A stretch of 64,000 bases of DNA from JAPPKS01 sp963667895 (GTDB taxonomy: Bacteria > Poribacteria > WGA-4E > PCPOR2b), in the NCBI GenBank assembly GCA_965223985.1, contig OZ245030.1, forward strand, positions 3,410,001-3,474,000, written 5' to 3'. Under the pieces are notes generated by a model. That model had not been told where the DNA came from, searched no databases, and was given only the letters and a program-made list of their open reading frames with translations. Both the position numbers and the translations under genes were made by a program. Shown here one piece after another: positions 8,754 to 18,213 of this stretch (positions within the stretch are counted from its first letter, which is position 1; the number at the start of each line of letters is the position of its first letter).

Positions 8754-9518
8754 TCACGCCTTATGCTCCTTAAAGCCCCCGGTGATGATATTGTCGTAAG
8801 GCTCGCTCGAATTGCTTCCGACCGGGCGCATCTCCGGGGCGTGATAGCCAAAGCGCACCGACTTCCGCCATTCGTGTGTCCGGTTCACGTCGGACCAGTG
8901 AATCGTATAGTAACTGAAGAAAATCACGTCACCTGACTTCGCGGGGATGGCGACCGATTCAACCCAGTCCGGATGGTATTTATCAGGCGGAAGATGGGGA
9001 GAGGTGTGTGAACCGGTGATGTGCTCTAACGGACCTTGCTTGTGACTCCCAGGAACCACACGAAGACAGCCGCTCTCACGCGGTGTGTCATCAAGATGAA
9101 CCAAGCAATCGACGAAGTCAGGACCGTCATGTGGGTAAAATGGATAATCCTGGTGCATGGGGAAGGGGGTACCCAATTCCGGCGGTTTCGCATGAAGACA
9201 TGTGTGATGCCACTGAACGTTGGCACCGATTAAGGCTTGGACGCAGCCGATTAATCGTGGGTGAAAAAGGACGCGCCCCCAAGTCGATGAATAATAATGG
9301 GGTCTGTGCAGCAGGACCGCCCTCGTATTCTGGCGCTCATCTTCAGGTAGATAACGGTCGCGCCAAGGACCTTGCCAACCGATGGTTTCTTCTCCCCATT
9401 CTTCAATAATCCGAACCATTTCGCTTTTGAGTTCTTCAATCTCTTCCGGGGTAAAAACCCCCTCAACTTTGATGTGACCATCTCGTTTATAAGCCTCGAC
9501 TTGCTTTTCCGTCAGCAT
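8754..9518 (-). CDS. Phytanoyl-CoA dioxygenase family protein
   Basis: A 254-residue Fe(II)/2-oxoglutarate-dependent oxygenase of the PhyH family, which hydroxylate diverse small substrates. It has the common N-terminal pattern (AYKRDGHIKVEGVFTPEEI), the canonical metal triad His122-Gln-Asp124 (MHQDYPF) and His207 (TIHWSDVN), and the core GCLRVVPGSHK. Unlike the neighbour at 5831 all iron ligands are present, so it is probably active. The start at ATG 9518 is supported by ggagaaatcc upstream. It lies upstream of the glycosidase-like gene with a 132-bp gap on the same strand, and downstream of a bicupin. The substrate cannot be deduced. Confidence 0.9.
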   Translation of the reverse strand: MLTEKQVEAYKRDGHIKVEGVFTPEEIEELKSEMVRIIEEWGEETIGWQGPWRDRYLPEDERQNTRAVLLHRPHYYSSTWGRVLFHPRLIGCVQALIGANVQWHHTCLHAKPPELGTPFPMHQDYPFYPHDGPDFVDCLVHLDDTPRESGCLRVVPGSHKQGPLEHITGSHTSPHLPPDKYHPDWVESVAIPAKSGDVIFFSYYTIHWSDVNRTHEWRKSVRFGYHAPEMRPVGSNSSEPYDNIITGGFKEHKA

Positions 9519-9623
9519 TGGGATTTCTCCTTTTAATCATCATCAGCCCAATTTAGCCCTATGAGAATCCGATCGAATCACGTTGTCACAACACAGCAGT
9601 CCGACATCCCCCTTCGTATTACC

Positions 9624-10355
9624 CTATCCGCTTACCGCTCGACAATGCAATAGAGTAAGCAACGAATCGCTCACAACCGGGGAAAGCGAGAACGTCTCTT
9701 CCGGATTGAGAAATATGACATCTTTCGCAGTTAGGTTCCACGTCTGGCGGCCAGCGCTCACTTTAGCCTCGCCATCAATCAATACATAAATCGATTCTGT
9801 GGATCCACGTTCATGCTCGAACCCTTCAGCTACAGAGAGTCTTATATACTCAAGCGAGATATGCTGAGCCCCCCGCTGGGGAGAGATTACACAACGCCAG
9901 TCGCCCGATTTGCCGAAAACAGGACCGCTCTTCGCCATCTCAATGACTTGCACCGTACTTCTGTGGTCGGGTTGGGGTTTTGGGATCTGATCGGGAGAGC
10001 GATCACGTTCGCCGTGGTATAGCGCCATGTCAGGCGGAGATTGGAAACTGATGAGGCGCGCCGGTTTGCCCGTCTGGTTAACTGTACCATGTACCTCGCC
10101 GACCGGAACAAAAATTGCGTCCCTTGCCGAAATGGGTGTGTAGACATCGCCTTGGCGCACACTGCTTCCACCTTCAAGAAGCACAATCATATCCTCTGAA
10201 TAATCGTGGAAATGTTGCGTGAATTCTTGTCCCGGTGCGTGCACGCCGTGGTTGAGCGTCAGTTGGTTTGCACCCATATCAGGATGTACGACGCGCCAAT
10301 TTCGTCCCTTACCCATTTTGAATGGAGTACCCGCTTCAAGATTGAGAATTTGCAC
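9624..10355 (-). CDS. Bicupin (two-domain cupin) protein
   Basis: A 243-residue protein of two cupin beta-barrels. The first barrel (about residues 30-105) has the metal-type motif with QHFHDYSED and a later His in GEVHGTVNQTG, and a loop SVRQGDVYTP. The second (about 140-240) keeps the fold pattern (LSVAEGFEHERG, IYVLIDGEAKV, AKDVIFLNPEETF) but has fewer His ligands and may be structural. Start is GTG 10355 behind aaaggggtt. Cupins in such settings act as isomerases, dioxygenases or sugar-binding proteins. The location next to two PhyH oxygenases and a glycosidase-like gene suggests a shared small-molecule pathway, but the reaction is unknown. Confidence 0.8.
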   Translation of the reverse strand: MQILNLEAGTPFKMGKGRNWRVVHPDMGANQLTLNHGVHAPGQEFTQHFHDYSEDMIVLLEGGSSVRQGDVYTPISARDAIFVPVGEVHGTVNQTGKPARLISFQSPPDMALYHGERDRSPDQIPKPQPDHRSTVQVIEMAKSGPVFGKSGDWRCVISPQRGAQHISLEYIRLSVAEGFEHERGSTESIYVLIDGEAKVSAGRQTWNLTAKDVIFLNPEETFSLSPVVSDSLLTLLHCRAVSG

Positions 10356-10534
10356 GGTTAACCCCTTTCTATCGAACCCGCCTGGACCGCTTTGGAATCG
10401 AGCTTACGGCGGGCGTTAGACTAGCAACAGGTTTTCAACGTAAGTAGCGGAATACTGAGTGGATAGTGAACCATTTCGGCTTGATGGTTATCGGGAAGTC
10501 GACATTATCCAGCAATTTTATTACGCGAAGCGCC

Positions 10535-11515
10535 TCAATCGCCTCGTCCCATCTGTTTAATCCAACCCCACGTTAAAGCTTGTTTCTGAGCAGGCGCTAC
10601 GGAAAATGCTTCAACAAAGTCAGGGTCGAACCAAGCTGGTGAACGGTTTTGGGTGCCCGCACGTTGCAAATTATTCCACTTTAGACTGCCGTCTGTTGGG
10701 TGTATGCGAATAGTCGCAGAGCCACCTCCCAGAGCTGGGGAAGCAATGTTTTTGCCGTTCGGTTTCCAAGTTGGTTCCCGATTCGGGTCGCTATTATCTT
10801 TGAGGTCCGTAATTTTCAACAGATTTCCGCCATCTGCGCCGTCCATTATCCAGATTTCATCGTTACCATTTCGACGTGAGGTCCACCCGATTTTCTGACC
10901 GTCCCACGACCATCTAGGTTCTGTATCTTGACCGCGAACGTCTGTAAGATTTTGTAGGTTTCCGCCATTGTTATCCATCACCCAGATATCCCCAAGGCTC
11001 TTTCCTCGCTTAGACGCGAAGGCAATCTTTCGAGCATCTGGCGACCAAGCGGGCTCCCTATCCTTAGCAGTGTCATTGGTGAGGTTGACTAGGCCCTGTC
11101 CGCCTAATGTCAACATATAGATTTCAAAGTTCCCATCTCGGTTGGTGCAAAAGGCAATTTTTTGACCGCCGGGATGCCAGCTCGGCCAGTTATCTTCTGC
11201 CTCATGGTTGGTGAGTTGACGGAGATTTTGCCCGTCGGCATCGACTACATAGACGTCAATATTTTCATTTATCTCGGTGTGGAACGCAATTCTGCTTCCG
11301 TCTGAAGACCACACTAATCCCAGCGGGATTGGGTTCCCTTCAATCGCCAGAAGCGCGCGTTGGTTGTTCCCATCAGGATCCATCAACCAGATGCCACTGT
11401 CCGCACCATGGTTGGTGGAAAACGCAATCGTCTCGTTTTTAGGCGCTTCTGCGGACACCACGCCCGCTATCATGCTGTTAAGAAGCGCGATAGCGATAAA
11501 TGTAACCACGCGCAT
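10535..11515 (-). CDS. TolB-like beta-propeller protein (copy 1)
   Basis: Exported protein: signal peptide MRVVTFIAIALLNSMIAGVVSAEA, then repeated PD40/TolB-type blades (GIWLMDPDGNNQRALL, IDVYVVDADGQNLRQLT, FEIYMLTLGGQGLVNLT, DIWVMDNNGGNLQNLT, EIWIMDGADGG), each with SPD or similar strand and DG turn. About six blades form one propeller. It is the third of three tandem paralogues (others at 11597 and 12723). All end with a shared tail, PAxKQALTWGWIKQM, after the propeller. The start at ATG 11515 has aaggagat upstream. No catalytic domain is visible; likely a periplasmic binding or scaffold protein. Confidence 0.85.
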   Translation of the reverse strand: MRVVTFIAIALLNSMIAGVVSAEAPKNETIAFSTNHGADSGIWLMDPDGNNQRALLAIEGNPIPLGLVWSSDGSRIAFHTEINENIDVYVVDADGQNLRQLTNHEAEDNWPSWHPGGQKIAFCTNRDGNFEIYMLTLGGQGLVNLTNDTAKDREPAWSPDARKIAFASKRGKSLGDIWVMDNNGGNLQNLTDVRGQDTEPRWSWDGQKIGWTSRRNGNDEIWIMDGADGGNLLKITDLKDNSDPNREPTWKPNGKNIASPALGGGSATIRIHPTDGSLKWNNLQRAGTQNRSPAWFDPDFVEAFSVAPAQKQALTWGWIKQMGRGD

Positions 11516-11596
11516 AGCTAATCTCCTTTCAAGATCCAGCCCCCTGAAGTGGTTTGGGGACCTACGTTTTCAGATAAATTGATTTCGAGAAATACT

Positions 11597-12646
11597 TCAA
11601 TTACTTCGTCCCATCTGTTTAATCCAACCCCACGTTAAGGCTTGTTTCTCGGCGGGGGATACGGAAAATTCTTCTATGATAAACTCAGGGTCGAACCAGG
11701 CAGGTGAACGGTTCTGAATGCCTACAGCGGGCAGGTCTTGCCATTGCAAACTCCCATCTGTGGGATGTATCATAATAAACGACTTACCACCCCCCAATGC
11801 TGGTGCGGCGATCGCCCTGCCGTCCGGTTTCCAGCTCGGTTCCCGATTCGGACGCCCCTGCGATCTCGCGTCCTTGAGATCGCTAATCTTTAATAGGTTT
11901 CCCCCATCGGCAGCGTCCATCGTCATAATCTCATCGTTTCCATTCCGACGCGAGGTCCAGGCGATTTTCTCGCCGTCCCACGACCACCTAGGTTGCATAT
12001 CTTCGCCGCGGACATCTGTAAGATTTTGCAGGTTTCCACCACTGCTATCCATCACCCAAATATCCCCGAGGCTCTTTCCACGCTTGGACGTGAGAGCAAT
12101 CAGTCGACCATTTGGCGACCAATCGGGCTCCCTATCCTTGGCAGAATCATTGGTGAGATTAATTAGTCCCTGTCCAGTTGACGACATCACATAGATTTCA
12201 AAATTCCCATCTCGGTTGGTGCAAAAGGCGATTTTTTCATCGCCGGGATGCCAACTCGGCCAGCTATCTTCCGCTTCATGGTCGGTGAGTTGACGAAGGT
12301 TCTGTCCGTCACCATCGACCACATAGACATCTATGTTTTCATCGATCTCGGTGTGGAAGGCAATTCTACGCCCGTCTGGAGACCACACCAAACCCATGGG
12401 AATCGGGTTCCCATCAATCGCCAGAAGAACGCGTTGGTTTTGCACATGAACATCGCCCTTTCCCTGTCCTCCACGCACATCAATGTCTATCAACCAGATT
12501 CCGCCGTTGGCTTCGTGGTTCGTGGAGAAGGCAATGGTTTCCCTGTCGGGCGCTTGCGCGGACACCTCGACCAGAGTGAAACAGCAGACAATAGCTATGA
12601 CAGTGATTGTCACTATGCGCGTGGTTGGTATGTATCTAACTTGCAT
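11597..12646 (-). CDS. TolB-like beta-propeller protein (copy 2)
   Basis: Second of three tandem exported propeller proteins. The N-terminus (MQVRYIPTTRIVTITVIAIV) is a signal peptide; blades show the same order as the neighbours, for example NIDVYVVDGDGQNLRQLT and DIWVMDSSGGNLQNLT. It differs from copies 1 and 3 by an insertion in the first blade (DVRGGQGKGDVHVQNQ, glycine-rich), and by a longer linker RSQGRPNREPSWKPDG. The conserved C-terminal tail SPAEKQALTWGWIKQM is kept. The gap to copy 1 is 81 bp and to copy 3 is 76 bp, consistent with co-transcription; each has its own Shine-Dalgarno (aagggatgg here). Function unknown. Confidence 0.85.
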   Translation of the reverse strand: MQVRYIPTTRIVTITVIAIVCCFTLVEVSAQAPDRETIAFSTNHEANGGIWLIDIDVRGGQGKGDVHVQNQRVLLAIDGNPIPMGLVWSPDGRRIAFHTEIDENIDVYVVDGDGQNLRQLTDHEAEDSWPSWHPGDEKIAFCTNRDGNFEIYVMSSTGQGLINLTNDSAKDREPDWSPNGRLIALTSKRGKSLGDIWVMDSSGGNLQNLTDVRGEDMQPRWSWDGEKIAWTSRRNGNDEIMTMDAADGGNLLKISDLKDARSQGRPNREPSWKPDGRAIAAPALGGGKSFIMIHPTDGSLQWQDLPAVGIQNRSPAWFDPEFIIEEFSVSPAEKQALTWGWIKQMGRSN

Positions 12647-12722
12647 AGTCCATCCCTTTACTTCTCGTAAGATGTGTGTTCTTACAAGGCGAAAGTGGAA
12701 AATTGTGTGAACGAGAAACGCA

Positions 12723-13739
12723 TCAATTAACCCGCCTCATCCGCTTGAGCCAACCCCACGTTAAGACCTGTTTCTCAGCAGGAGATACGGAAAATTCTAC
12801 TATGGCGAAGTCAGGGTCGAACCAGGCGGGTGAACGGTTTTGCTTACCTTGGCGTGCCAAATCTAGCCGTTGCAGACTGCCGTTTGCAGCGTGTATGCGA
12901 ATAGTCGCACTACCACCTCCTAGCGCCGTTGAGGCGATTTCTTTGCCATTCGGTTTCCAACTCGGCTCCGAACAGTCGAAACTACCGCCGGGCTCCGGAT
13001 CTTGCTTGCTACTGACTTTCAACTCGTTTGCACCATCTGCGTCCATCGCCCATATCTCTTCAGATCCGTCTCGACGCGACGTCCAGCCAACTTTCTGACC
13101 GTCCGACGACCATCTGGGTTGTAAGTCTTGACCTCGGACGTTTGTAAGATTTTGCGGGTTACCGCCACTATTATCCATCACCCAGATATCCCCAAGGCTT
13201 TTGCCTCGTTTGGAAGCGAAAGCAATCTTTCGACCATCTGGCGACCATGCCGGCTCCCTATCCCTAACAGGATCATTGGTGACGTTGACCAATCCCTGTC
13301 CAGCCAACGTGACCGTATAGATTTCAAAATTCCCATCTCGGTTGGTGCAAAAGGCAATTTTTTGACCGCCGGGATGCCAGCTCGGCCAGCTATCTTCTGC
13401 CTCATGGTTAGTGAGTTGTAGAAGATTCTGCCCGTCAGCATCGACCACATAGACATCAATGTTTTCATTTACTTCGGTGTGAAATGCAATCCGGCTCCCG
13501 TCTAGTGACCAAACCAACCCGAGAGGCCCCGGCTTCCCCTCAATCACTAGAATCGCACGTTGGTTCTTCCCGTCAGGATCCATCAACCAGATGCCACCTT
13601 CCTGAACGGGGTTTGTCGAGAACGCAATGAGTTCTTTCTTGGGCGCTTCTGCAGGCGTCTCGGCTACCATTATTCCGTTAAAAAGCACGATAGCGATGAA
13701 TGTTACCATGCTCAAAGTTGATGAGTTTTTCATCCGCAT
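12723..13739 (-). CDS. TolB-like beta-propeller protein (copy 3)
   Basis: First gene of the tandem set on the minus strand. ATG 13739 is preferred to TTG 13745 because aaggagattgaca spaces it well. Signal peptide followed by the same series of blades (GIWLMDPDGKNQRAIL, NIDVYVVDADGQNLLQLT, FEIYTVTLAGQGLVNVT, DIWVMDNSGGNPQNLT), and the tail SPAEKQVLTWGWLKRM. DNA identity with copies 1 and 2 is high across several blades, so duplication is recent or maintained by conversion. TolB itself works with Pal in the envelope, but these lack the TolB N-terminal domain, so they are TolB-like only by propeller. No pal or tolA is nearby. Confidence 0.85.
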   Translation of the reverse strand: MRMKNSSTLSMVTFIAIVLFNGIMVAETPAEAPKKELIAFSTNPVQEGGIWLMDPDGKNQRAILVIEGKPGPLGLVWSLDGSRIAFHTEVNENIDVYVVDADGQNLLQLTNHEAEDSWPSWHPGGQKIAFCTNRDGNFEIYTVTLAGQGLVNVTNDPVRDREPAWSPDGRKIAFASKRGKSLGDIWVMDNSGGNPQNLTNVRGQDLQPRWSSDGQKVGWTSRRDGSEEIWAMDADGANELKVSSKQDPEPGGSFDCSEPSWKPNGKEIASTALGGGSATIRIHAANGSLQRLDLARQGKQNRSPAWFDPDFAIVEFSVSPAEKQVLTWGWLKRMRRVN

Positions 13740-14084
13740 TGTCAATCTCCTTTCGAGTTCCGACTTCCATGAATTCTCGACCTTTTTTAAGAACCACTGC
13801 GTAGTTTCTCCGCCGTGACCAAATCTGATTGAATTGCTTATCGCTCATTTGCCTCAAGTACGAATCTCTATTGCAGATTCTCAGTCCCGGGATGCTGCAC
13901 GACACAAGTACCACAATATATCATAAAATGTACACAGAAGCAACAACAAAATACATTGGTGTAGCTGGCGTTGAACCACTACACGTATAAGAAAACAGGG
14001 AAATTCCCATTTTGAATCCCTAATTGTGTGGGTTCACTGATTTTCCGATCCCATTACTCCGCGATTTCACGCCCATTTTTCGGC

Positions 14085-14113
14085 TTGATCTTTGGACATA
14101 GTTAAACTATAAT
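14085..14113 (+). promoter_or_regulatory. Sigma70-type promoter upstream of the vWA gene
   Basis: TTGATC at 14085-14090 and a perfect TATAAT at 14108-14113 are separated by 17 bp, about 55 bp before the GTG at 14170. The rest of 13740-14169 holds no gene. Confidence 0.6.
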
Positions 14114-14169
14114 TCAAGGTTAGGCGCAGCTCAATCTACTCGTGGCAATTAAAATAGGGGTGAATAACT

Positions 14170-16311
14170 GTGGGATTTCTTAACCCGATTTTTCTGTTTG
14201 GAATACTTGCTGCTGCCGTGCCGCTGTTCATCCATTTATGGAGCCGACGTCAAGCAAAGACAGTCGATTTTAGTAGCTTGATGTTTTTGTTGGTTGCCCA
14301 TCGGCAAAGCGTTCGACGTATCCAACTCAAACATCTCTTGATTTTACTGCTGCGGATGGCGATAATCATACTGATTGCCGTCGCACTCGCTCGACCCTTG
14401 CTCAAGAGTCCATTTCTTCTCGCAGATGCCAGAGCACAAGCTAGCAACGTCATCATTTTGGATAACTCTTATAGCATGGGGTATCAAGGCATTCAGGGCG
14501 AACGGTTTGAAAAGGCGAGGACAATCGCACGCGAAGTCATCCACTCGCTCCGACGCGGCGATAGTGCTGCTCTCATTCTGATGTCAGATATTCCGGACGC
14601 AATATTTCGAAAATTAACACATGAATTAGAGCAGGTCAAGGTAGCAGTTGACGAAGCGCAGATTTCTTATCGCTCAACATACGTGCCGCCTAGCCTCGAA
14701 ATGGCGCACGAAATTCTCGAATTGTCCAACGATCCAAATAAAGAAATTTACCTCATTTCCGATTTTAATCAGAATGGCTGGGACAACTGGGATCGTGTGC
14801 CCAATCGATCAGGAGCACGGATTTTTCTGCTTCCCGTCGGTGAAGAAGTTGGAGATAACATAAGTATTGAAGAAGTTCGGCAATCTACCCAACTAATTGG
14901 TATAAATCGCCGTTTCCAGTTGGGTGCTAAGGTCGGCATTCATTCTGAAGCGTCGTTGGCCGAATCGGTAGTGACACTATTCATAGATGGTCAAAAACGG
15001 CAATCAATAACCCCCGGCTTGAAGGTTGGGCAAAGTGAGAGCGGTAGCACTCAACCAGCGTTGAATCAGTCAATCACATCGACTTTTGCCCATCGCTTTG
15101 AATCTACCGGAATCCACACCGGGTATCTTGAACTGACAGCGGATCGACTTGTCGCCGACAATCGCCGCTATTTTGCCATGCACGCCTACGGTAAAATTCG
15201 TGTGCTTTGTGTGGGCAATCAGACCTCGTATTTAGCTCTTGCATTAAATCCTGAGGCCCTATTGAATCCCGGTGTGGATTATACTATAATGCCGACAACT
15301 TGTTCTGTTGCAGCGTTTGACAATTTCCCGTTGGAGGACTATGATATTCTCATTTTAGCGGACCTACCTACGCTTTCAACGCCTGCCCAACAGCAGCTTC
15401 AATCGTTTATGCGTGCTGGCAAAAGTGTAATCTATTTTGTCAACGCTGACATTGACCTAACCGCCTACAACCAGTTCGGAGAGTGGCTCCCCACAAGTTT
15501 TAGCCAACGCGCTGCGTGGAATCCACCGCTAACGGTATCAGAATACCAATCGGATCACCCAATCTTTGAGTTGAATCAGCCACGTGATTTTTCTGGACTA
15601 TACGCCCCTCGGTTCTTTCGCGGTGTGACACTACAGTCTCGTGAACAGGGACAGGTAGTCGCGCAACTGAGCAATGGAACACCTTTTCTTATCGAACACC
15701 CAGTTGCCTTAGGAACGGCGCTGCTATTTAATGTCTCGGCGACCGATTTAGACGCCTCAACTTTACTTGTCAACCCTCTATTTCTTCCTCTGTTGCAGCA
15801 AACTGTACTTTACGCGAAGGCAATTCAATCTTTCCAGCCGAAAACTTTACTTGTCGGACAACCCTACTTAGCCAGTTATCGTCAAAAGGACGCAACGACC
15901 GCCTCGGTGGGACGTGTTGGAGACACGACGACCTTGCCTGGGACCGTTCCCTTTGCGGAAGATGGGACGCTGACGTTCAGCGGGACGGATACGCCAGGGA
16001 TTTATCAGATCGACATCCAAGGTAAGAATCGACGGCGGCGAGATTTTTTTGCGGTCAATGTTGATCCAACAGAATCACACCTACAGCAGATACCGATTCG
16101 AGAAGCAGCCAAGCGAATCAACGCCCAAATAGACATCGCGACCAACCCGGAAACGATGAGACAGACGCTCAACGACTATCGGGTCGGCAAGGAGATTTGG
16201 GGTGAGCTTCTGCTAATCGTTCTTGTTCTCATGTTGGTAGAAACCCTCCTGTCCAATTACAAGCGTGCAATCCCCGATGACACCGTCCAAACCGGACATA
16301 CCTCTAGTTGA
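14170..16311 (+). CDS. BatA/vWA-domain membrane protein
   Basis: A 713-residue inner-membrane protein. It opens with the aerotolerance BatA N-terminal domain (GFLNPIFLFGILAAAVPLFI, then HLWSRRQAKTVDFSSLMFL), followed by a membrane segment LLILLLRMAIIILIAVALA. A von Willebrand A domain follows (about 95-215) with the MIDAS start DNSYSMG. The middle (about 340-440) reads like a glutamine amidotransferase-like fold (DYDILILADLPTLS), and the C-terminus has a second membrane helix (LLLIVLVLMLVETLL). This architecture is common in uncharacterised envelope proteins of several phyla. GTG 14170 follows aggggtg. The next gene starts one base after the stop, suggesting translational coupling with an outer-membrane protein. 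Confidence 0.85.
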   Translation: MGFLNPIFLFGILAAAVPLFIHLWSRRQAKTVDFSSLMFLLVAHRQSVRRIQLKHLLILLLRMAIIILIAVALARPLLKSPFLLADARAQASNVIILDNSYSMGYQGIQGERFEKARTIAREVIHSLRRGDSAALILMSDIPDAIFRKLTHELEQVKVAVDEAQISYRSTYVPPSLEMAHEILELSNDPNKEIYLISDFNQNGWDNWDRVPNRSGARIFLLPVGEEVGDNISIEEVRQSTQLIGINRRFQLGAKVGIHSEASLAESVVTLFIDGQKRQSITPGLKVGQSESGSTQPALNQSITSTFAHRFESTGIHTGYLELTADRLVADNRRYFAMHAYGKIRVLCVGNQTSYLALALNPEALLNPGVDYTIMPTTCSVAAFDNFPLEDYDILILADLPTLSTPAQQQLQSFMRAGKSVIYFVNADIDLTAYNQFGEWLPTSFSQRAAWNPPLTVSEYQSDHPIFELNQPRDFSGLYAPRFFRGVTLQSREQGQVVAQLSNGTPFLIEHPVALGTALLFNVSATDLDASTLLVNPLFLPLLQQTVLYAKAIQSFQPKTLLVGQPYLASYRQKDATTASVGRVGDTTTLPGTVPFAEDGTLTFSGTDTPGIYQIDIQGKNRRRRDFFAVNVDPTESHLQQIPIREAAKRINAQIDIATNPETMRQTLNDYRVGKEIWGELLLIVLVLMLVETLLSNYKRAIPDDTVQTGHTSS

Positions 16312-16312
16312 C

Positions 16313-18136
16313 ATGAGGATTGTACGATTCGCCAATTCAAAATTTATCTCGCCGATGAAGCTACATAAACTCCTAATGATCCTCGTCATTTCCGCTATGT
16401 TTCCCCAGATACTCTTTGCAGATTCGAATCTCATCCGCAATATCGTCGTTGTCGGGAATGAAGCGTACTCAGAAAACCAGATTAGGGATGTGATGCAGAG
16501 CCAAATCGGCATGAATTACGACGCAGAAATTCTAACACATGACCTCGAACAAATCGTCGCGTTTTATCAACGGTATGGGTTCCAATTTGCTAATATTGAT
16601 GAGGAACGAGTTGTGATCAAGAGGTTCTCCGATGGCGTTTATCTGCGGATTCCCATAGACGAAGGAAAAATTGAGCAGATTGCTGTGGCGGGGAATACCC
16701 GTACGAACGATCACGTGATTCTTCGTGAACTTCTTTTCCAAGTCGGCGATACTTATACGGTGGAAGATGAATTGGAAAGTGAGCGTATCCTGCGTCGAAA
16801 ACCATATCTGGGGAAGGCGGAAATTACGGCAAGCCAGGATGCAGAAACCCAGCTTGTGTCGATTCAAGTTAAAGTCACCGATTTGTGGACATTTATTCCC
16901 GCTCTGGATTTACCCGCTTTTAACAAAGATAGTTCCAATCTCCTAATCATGCTCTCGGATTCAAACTTGTTCGGATCTGGAGATAGAGGCCGAGTTCGTT
17001 ATCAGCTAATTCGGGAAGAGGGTGAAAAACCACGCAGCTTAATCAGGAGTCGTTACACGGCATCGCGCATGTTTGATTCCCATTGGGGATTCGATGGTCA
17101 ATATACGCAGAAGCGAGAAGGAGATTCGTGGGAGGTTCGGTTGCAACGCCCGCAATACTCTCTCAAAACCCGTTGGAGCGCTGGTTTTACGATGGCCGAA
17201 TCCATTGATGAAATTCGGTGGTATGAGAACGGCCAGAAAACCGATGCCCTTACGCGCAGCCTGCAAATCCATTCCGCCAGAGCTACCCATTTTTTCGGTG
17301 ACCGTCACAAGCAGACGCAGGTTTCCCTCGGGGCATCCTCTCAGAAATCCATTTTCGATCTAATCCAGAGTTTTGCCCCATCGGATGCCAATTTTGAGAA
17401 TCGAAATATAAAAATCATTGGGATAACACTTGGACGGAGGCATGTTGATTTTGTTCGCACCCGCTTCCTCTATCAAATGGGACGTGTTGAAGATATTGAA
17501 ATCGGATATAGATATGGTGCATCCGTCGGTCACGCCTCGCCATTGTTCGATTCAGATCAGTCACAAACCAACCTGAGTCTGATACTTGCGCTATCTCAAG
17601 CGCATCAAGATCTGCTTTTTCTCAATGCGCGTACTGAGCTCACTACGAGCATAACGGAACAACTGGGGGACTCAGTCCTCAACGCGAGAATCAAAACGAC
17701 TTGCAAGGATTTGCTCTATCAAACCCTTGTCGCACAAATTTCAACAGTGATGGGATTCGACCTCGGGGGGCGGAGTCAGGTAATTCTCGGTGGGACGAGT
17801 GGGTTACGCGGCTATAGCAGTTGGGCGTTCAGCGGAGAGAAAAAACTGCTATTGAATTTCGAAAGCAGAACAATTTTTAGAGGCGGCATTTTCAAGAAAG
17901 TGGAGACGCTGATTGTGCTTGGATCAACCATCTTCGCAGATGTGGGCTACGTTTGGAATGGAACGGCGTTCAGCCTGCGGGCGCCGAAGCGGAGCATCGG
18001 GTTCGGTTTAAGGTTTAGCCTCCCGAAATTGACTGAATCCCGAGTTTACCGTTTAGATCTAGCATACCCGCTAGATGCTGCCGGCAAATTATCGTTCAAA
18101 CCTGTGGTAACCTATGGAATCGGGCATGTGTTTTAG
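16313..18136 (+). CDS. Omp85-family outer membrane protein (BamA/TamA-like)
   Basis: An outer-membrane beta-barrel protein with periplasmic POTRA domains. The signal peptide region MKLHKLLMILVISAMFPQIL precedes two POTRA-like modules (IRNIVVVGNEAYSENQIRD and IEQIAVAGNTRTNDHVILRE). The C-terminal half is a 16-stranded-type barrel with the Omp85 loop motif GGTSGLRGYSSWAF and a final aromatic (YGIGHVF). With two clear POTRAs it is shorter than BamA, closer to TamA or a patatin-less Omp85. I take ATG 16313, one base after the upstream stop, for coupled reinitiation; ATG 16355, directly at the signal peptide, is equally possible and neither has a clear ribosome site. Pairing with the vWA protein suggests a joint envelope role, but that is inference. 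Confidence 0.85.
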   Translation: MRIVRFANSKFISPMKLHKLLMILVISAMFPQILFADSNLIRNIVVVGNEAYSENQIRDVMQSQIGMNYDAEILTHDLEQIVAFYQRYGFQFANIDEERVVIKRFSDGVYLRIPIDEGKIEQIAVAGNTRTNDHVILRELLFQVGDTYTVEDELESERILRRKPYLGKAEITASQDAETQLVSIQVKVTDLWTFIPALDLPAFNKDSSNLLIMLSDSNLFGSGDRGRVRYQLIREEGEKPRSLIRSRYTASRMFDSHWGFDGQYTQKREGDSWEVRLQRPQYSLKTRWSAGFTMAESIDEIRWYENGQKTDALTRSLQIHSARATHFFGDRHKQTQVSLGASSQKSIFDLIQSFAPSDANFENRNIKIIGITLGRRHVDFVRTRFLYQMGRVEDIEIGYRYGASVGHASPLFDSDQSQTNLSLILALSQAHQDLLFLNARTELTTSITEQLGDSVLNARIKTTCKDLLYQTLVAQISTVMGFDLGGRSQVILGGTSGLRGYSSWAFSGEKKLLLNFESRTIFRGGIFKKVETLIVLGSTIFADVGYVWNGTAFSLRAPKRSIGFGLRFSLPKLTESRVYRLDLAYPLDAAGKLSFKPVVTYGIGHVF

Positions 18137-18165
18137 CGATTGGGGGAATCGATGTTTATTCTCGT

Positions 18166-18208
18166 AACCTCAAGTTGAACGAAACGCAATCCGCCGCAAA
18201 TTGAGGTT
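18166..18208. repeat. Inverted repeat between convergent genes
   Basis: AACCTCAA (18166-18173) and TTGAGGTT (18201-18208) are perfect 8-bp arms around a 27-base loop, between the Omp85 gene and the convergent Spy-like gene. It could act as a two-way terminator, but no T tract is present. Confidence 0.35.
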
Positions 18209-18213
18209 GACAC

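Noticed and set aside
11718..12194. Plus-strand frame of 158 codons
   Set aside because: Antisense to TolB-like copy 2; the pattern recurs antisense to the other copies because of sequence repetition.
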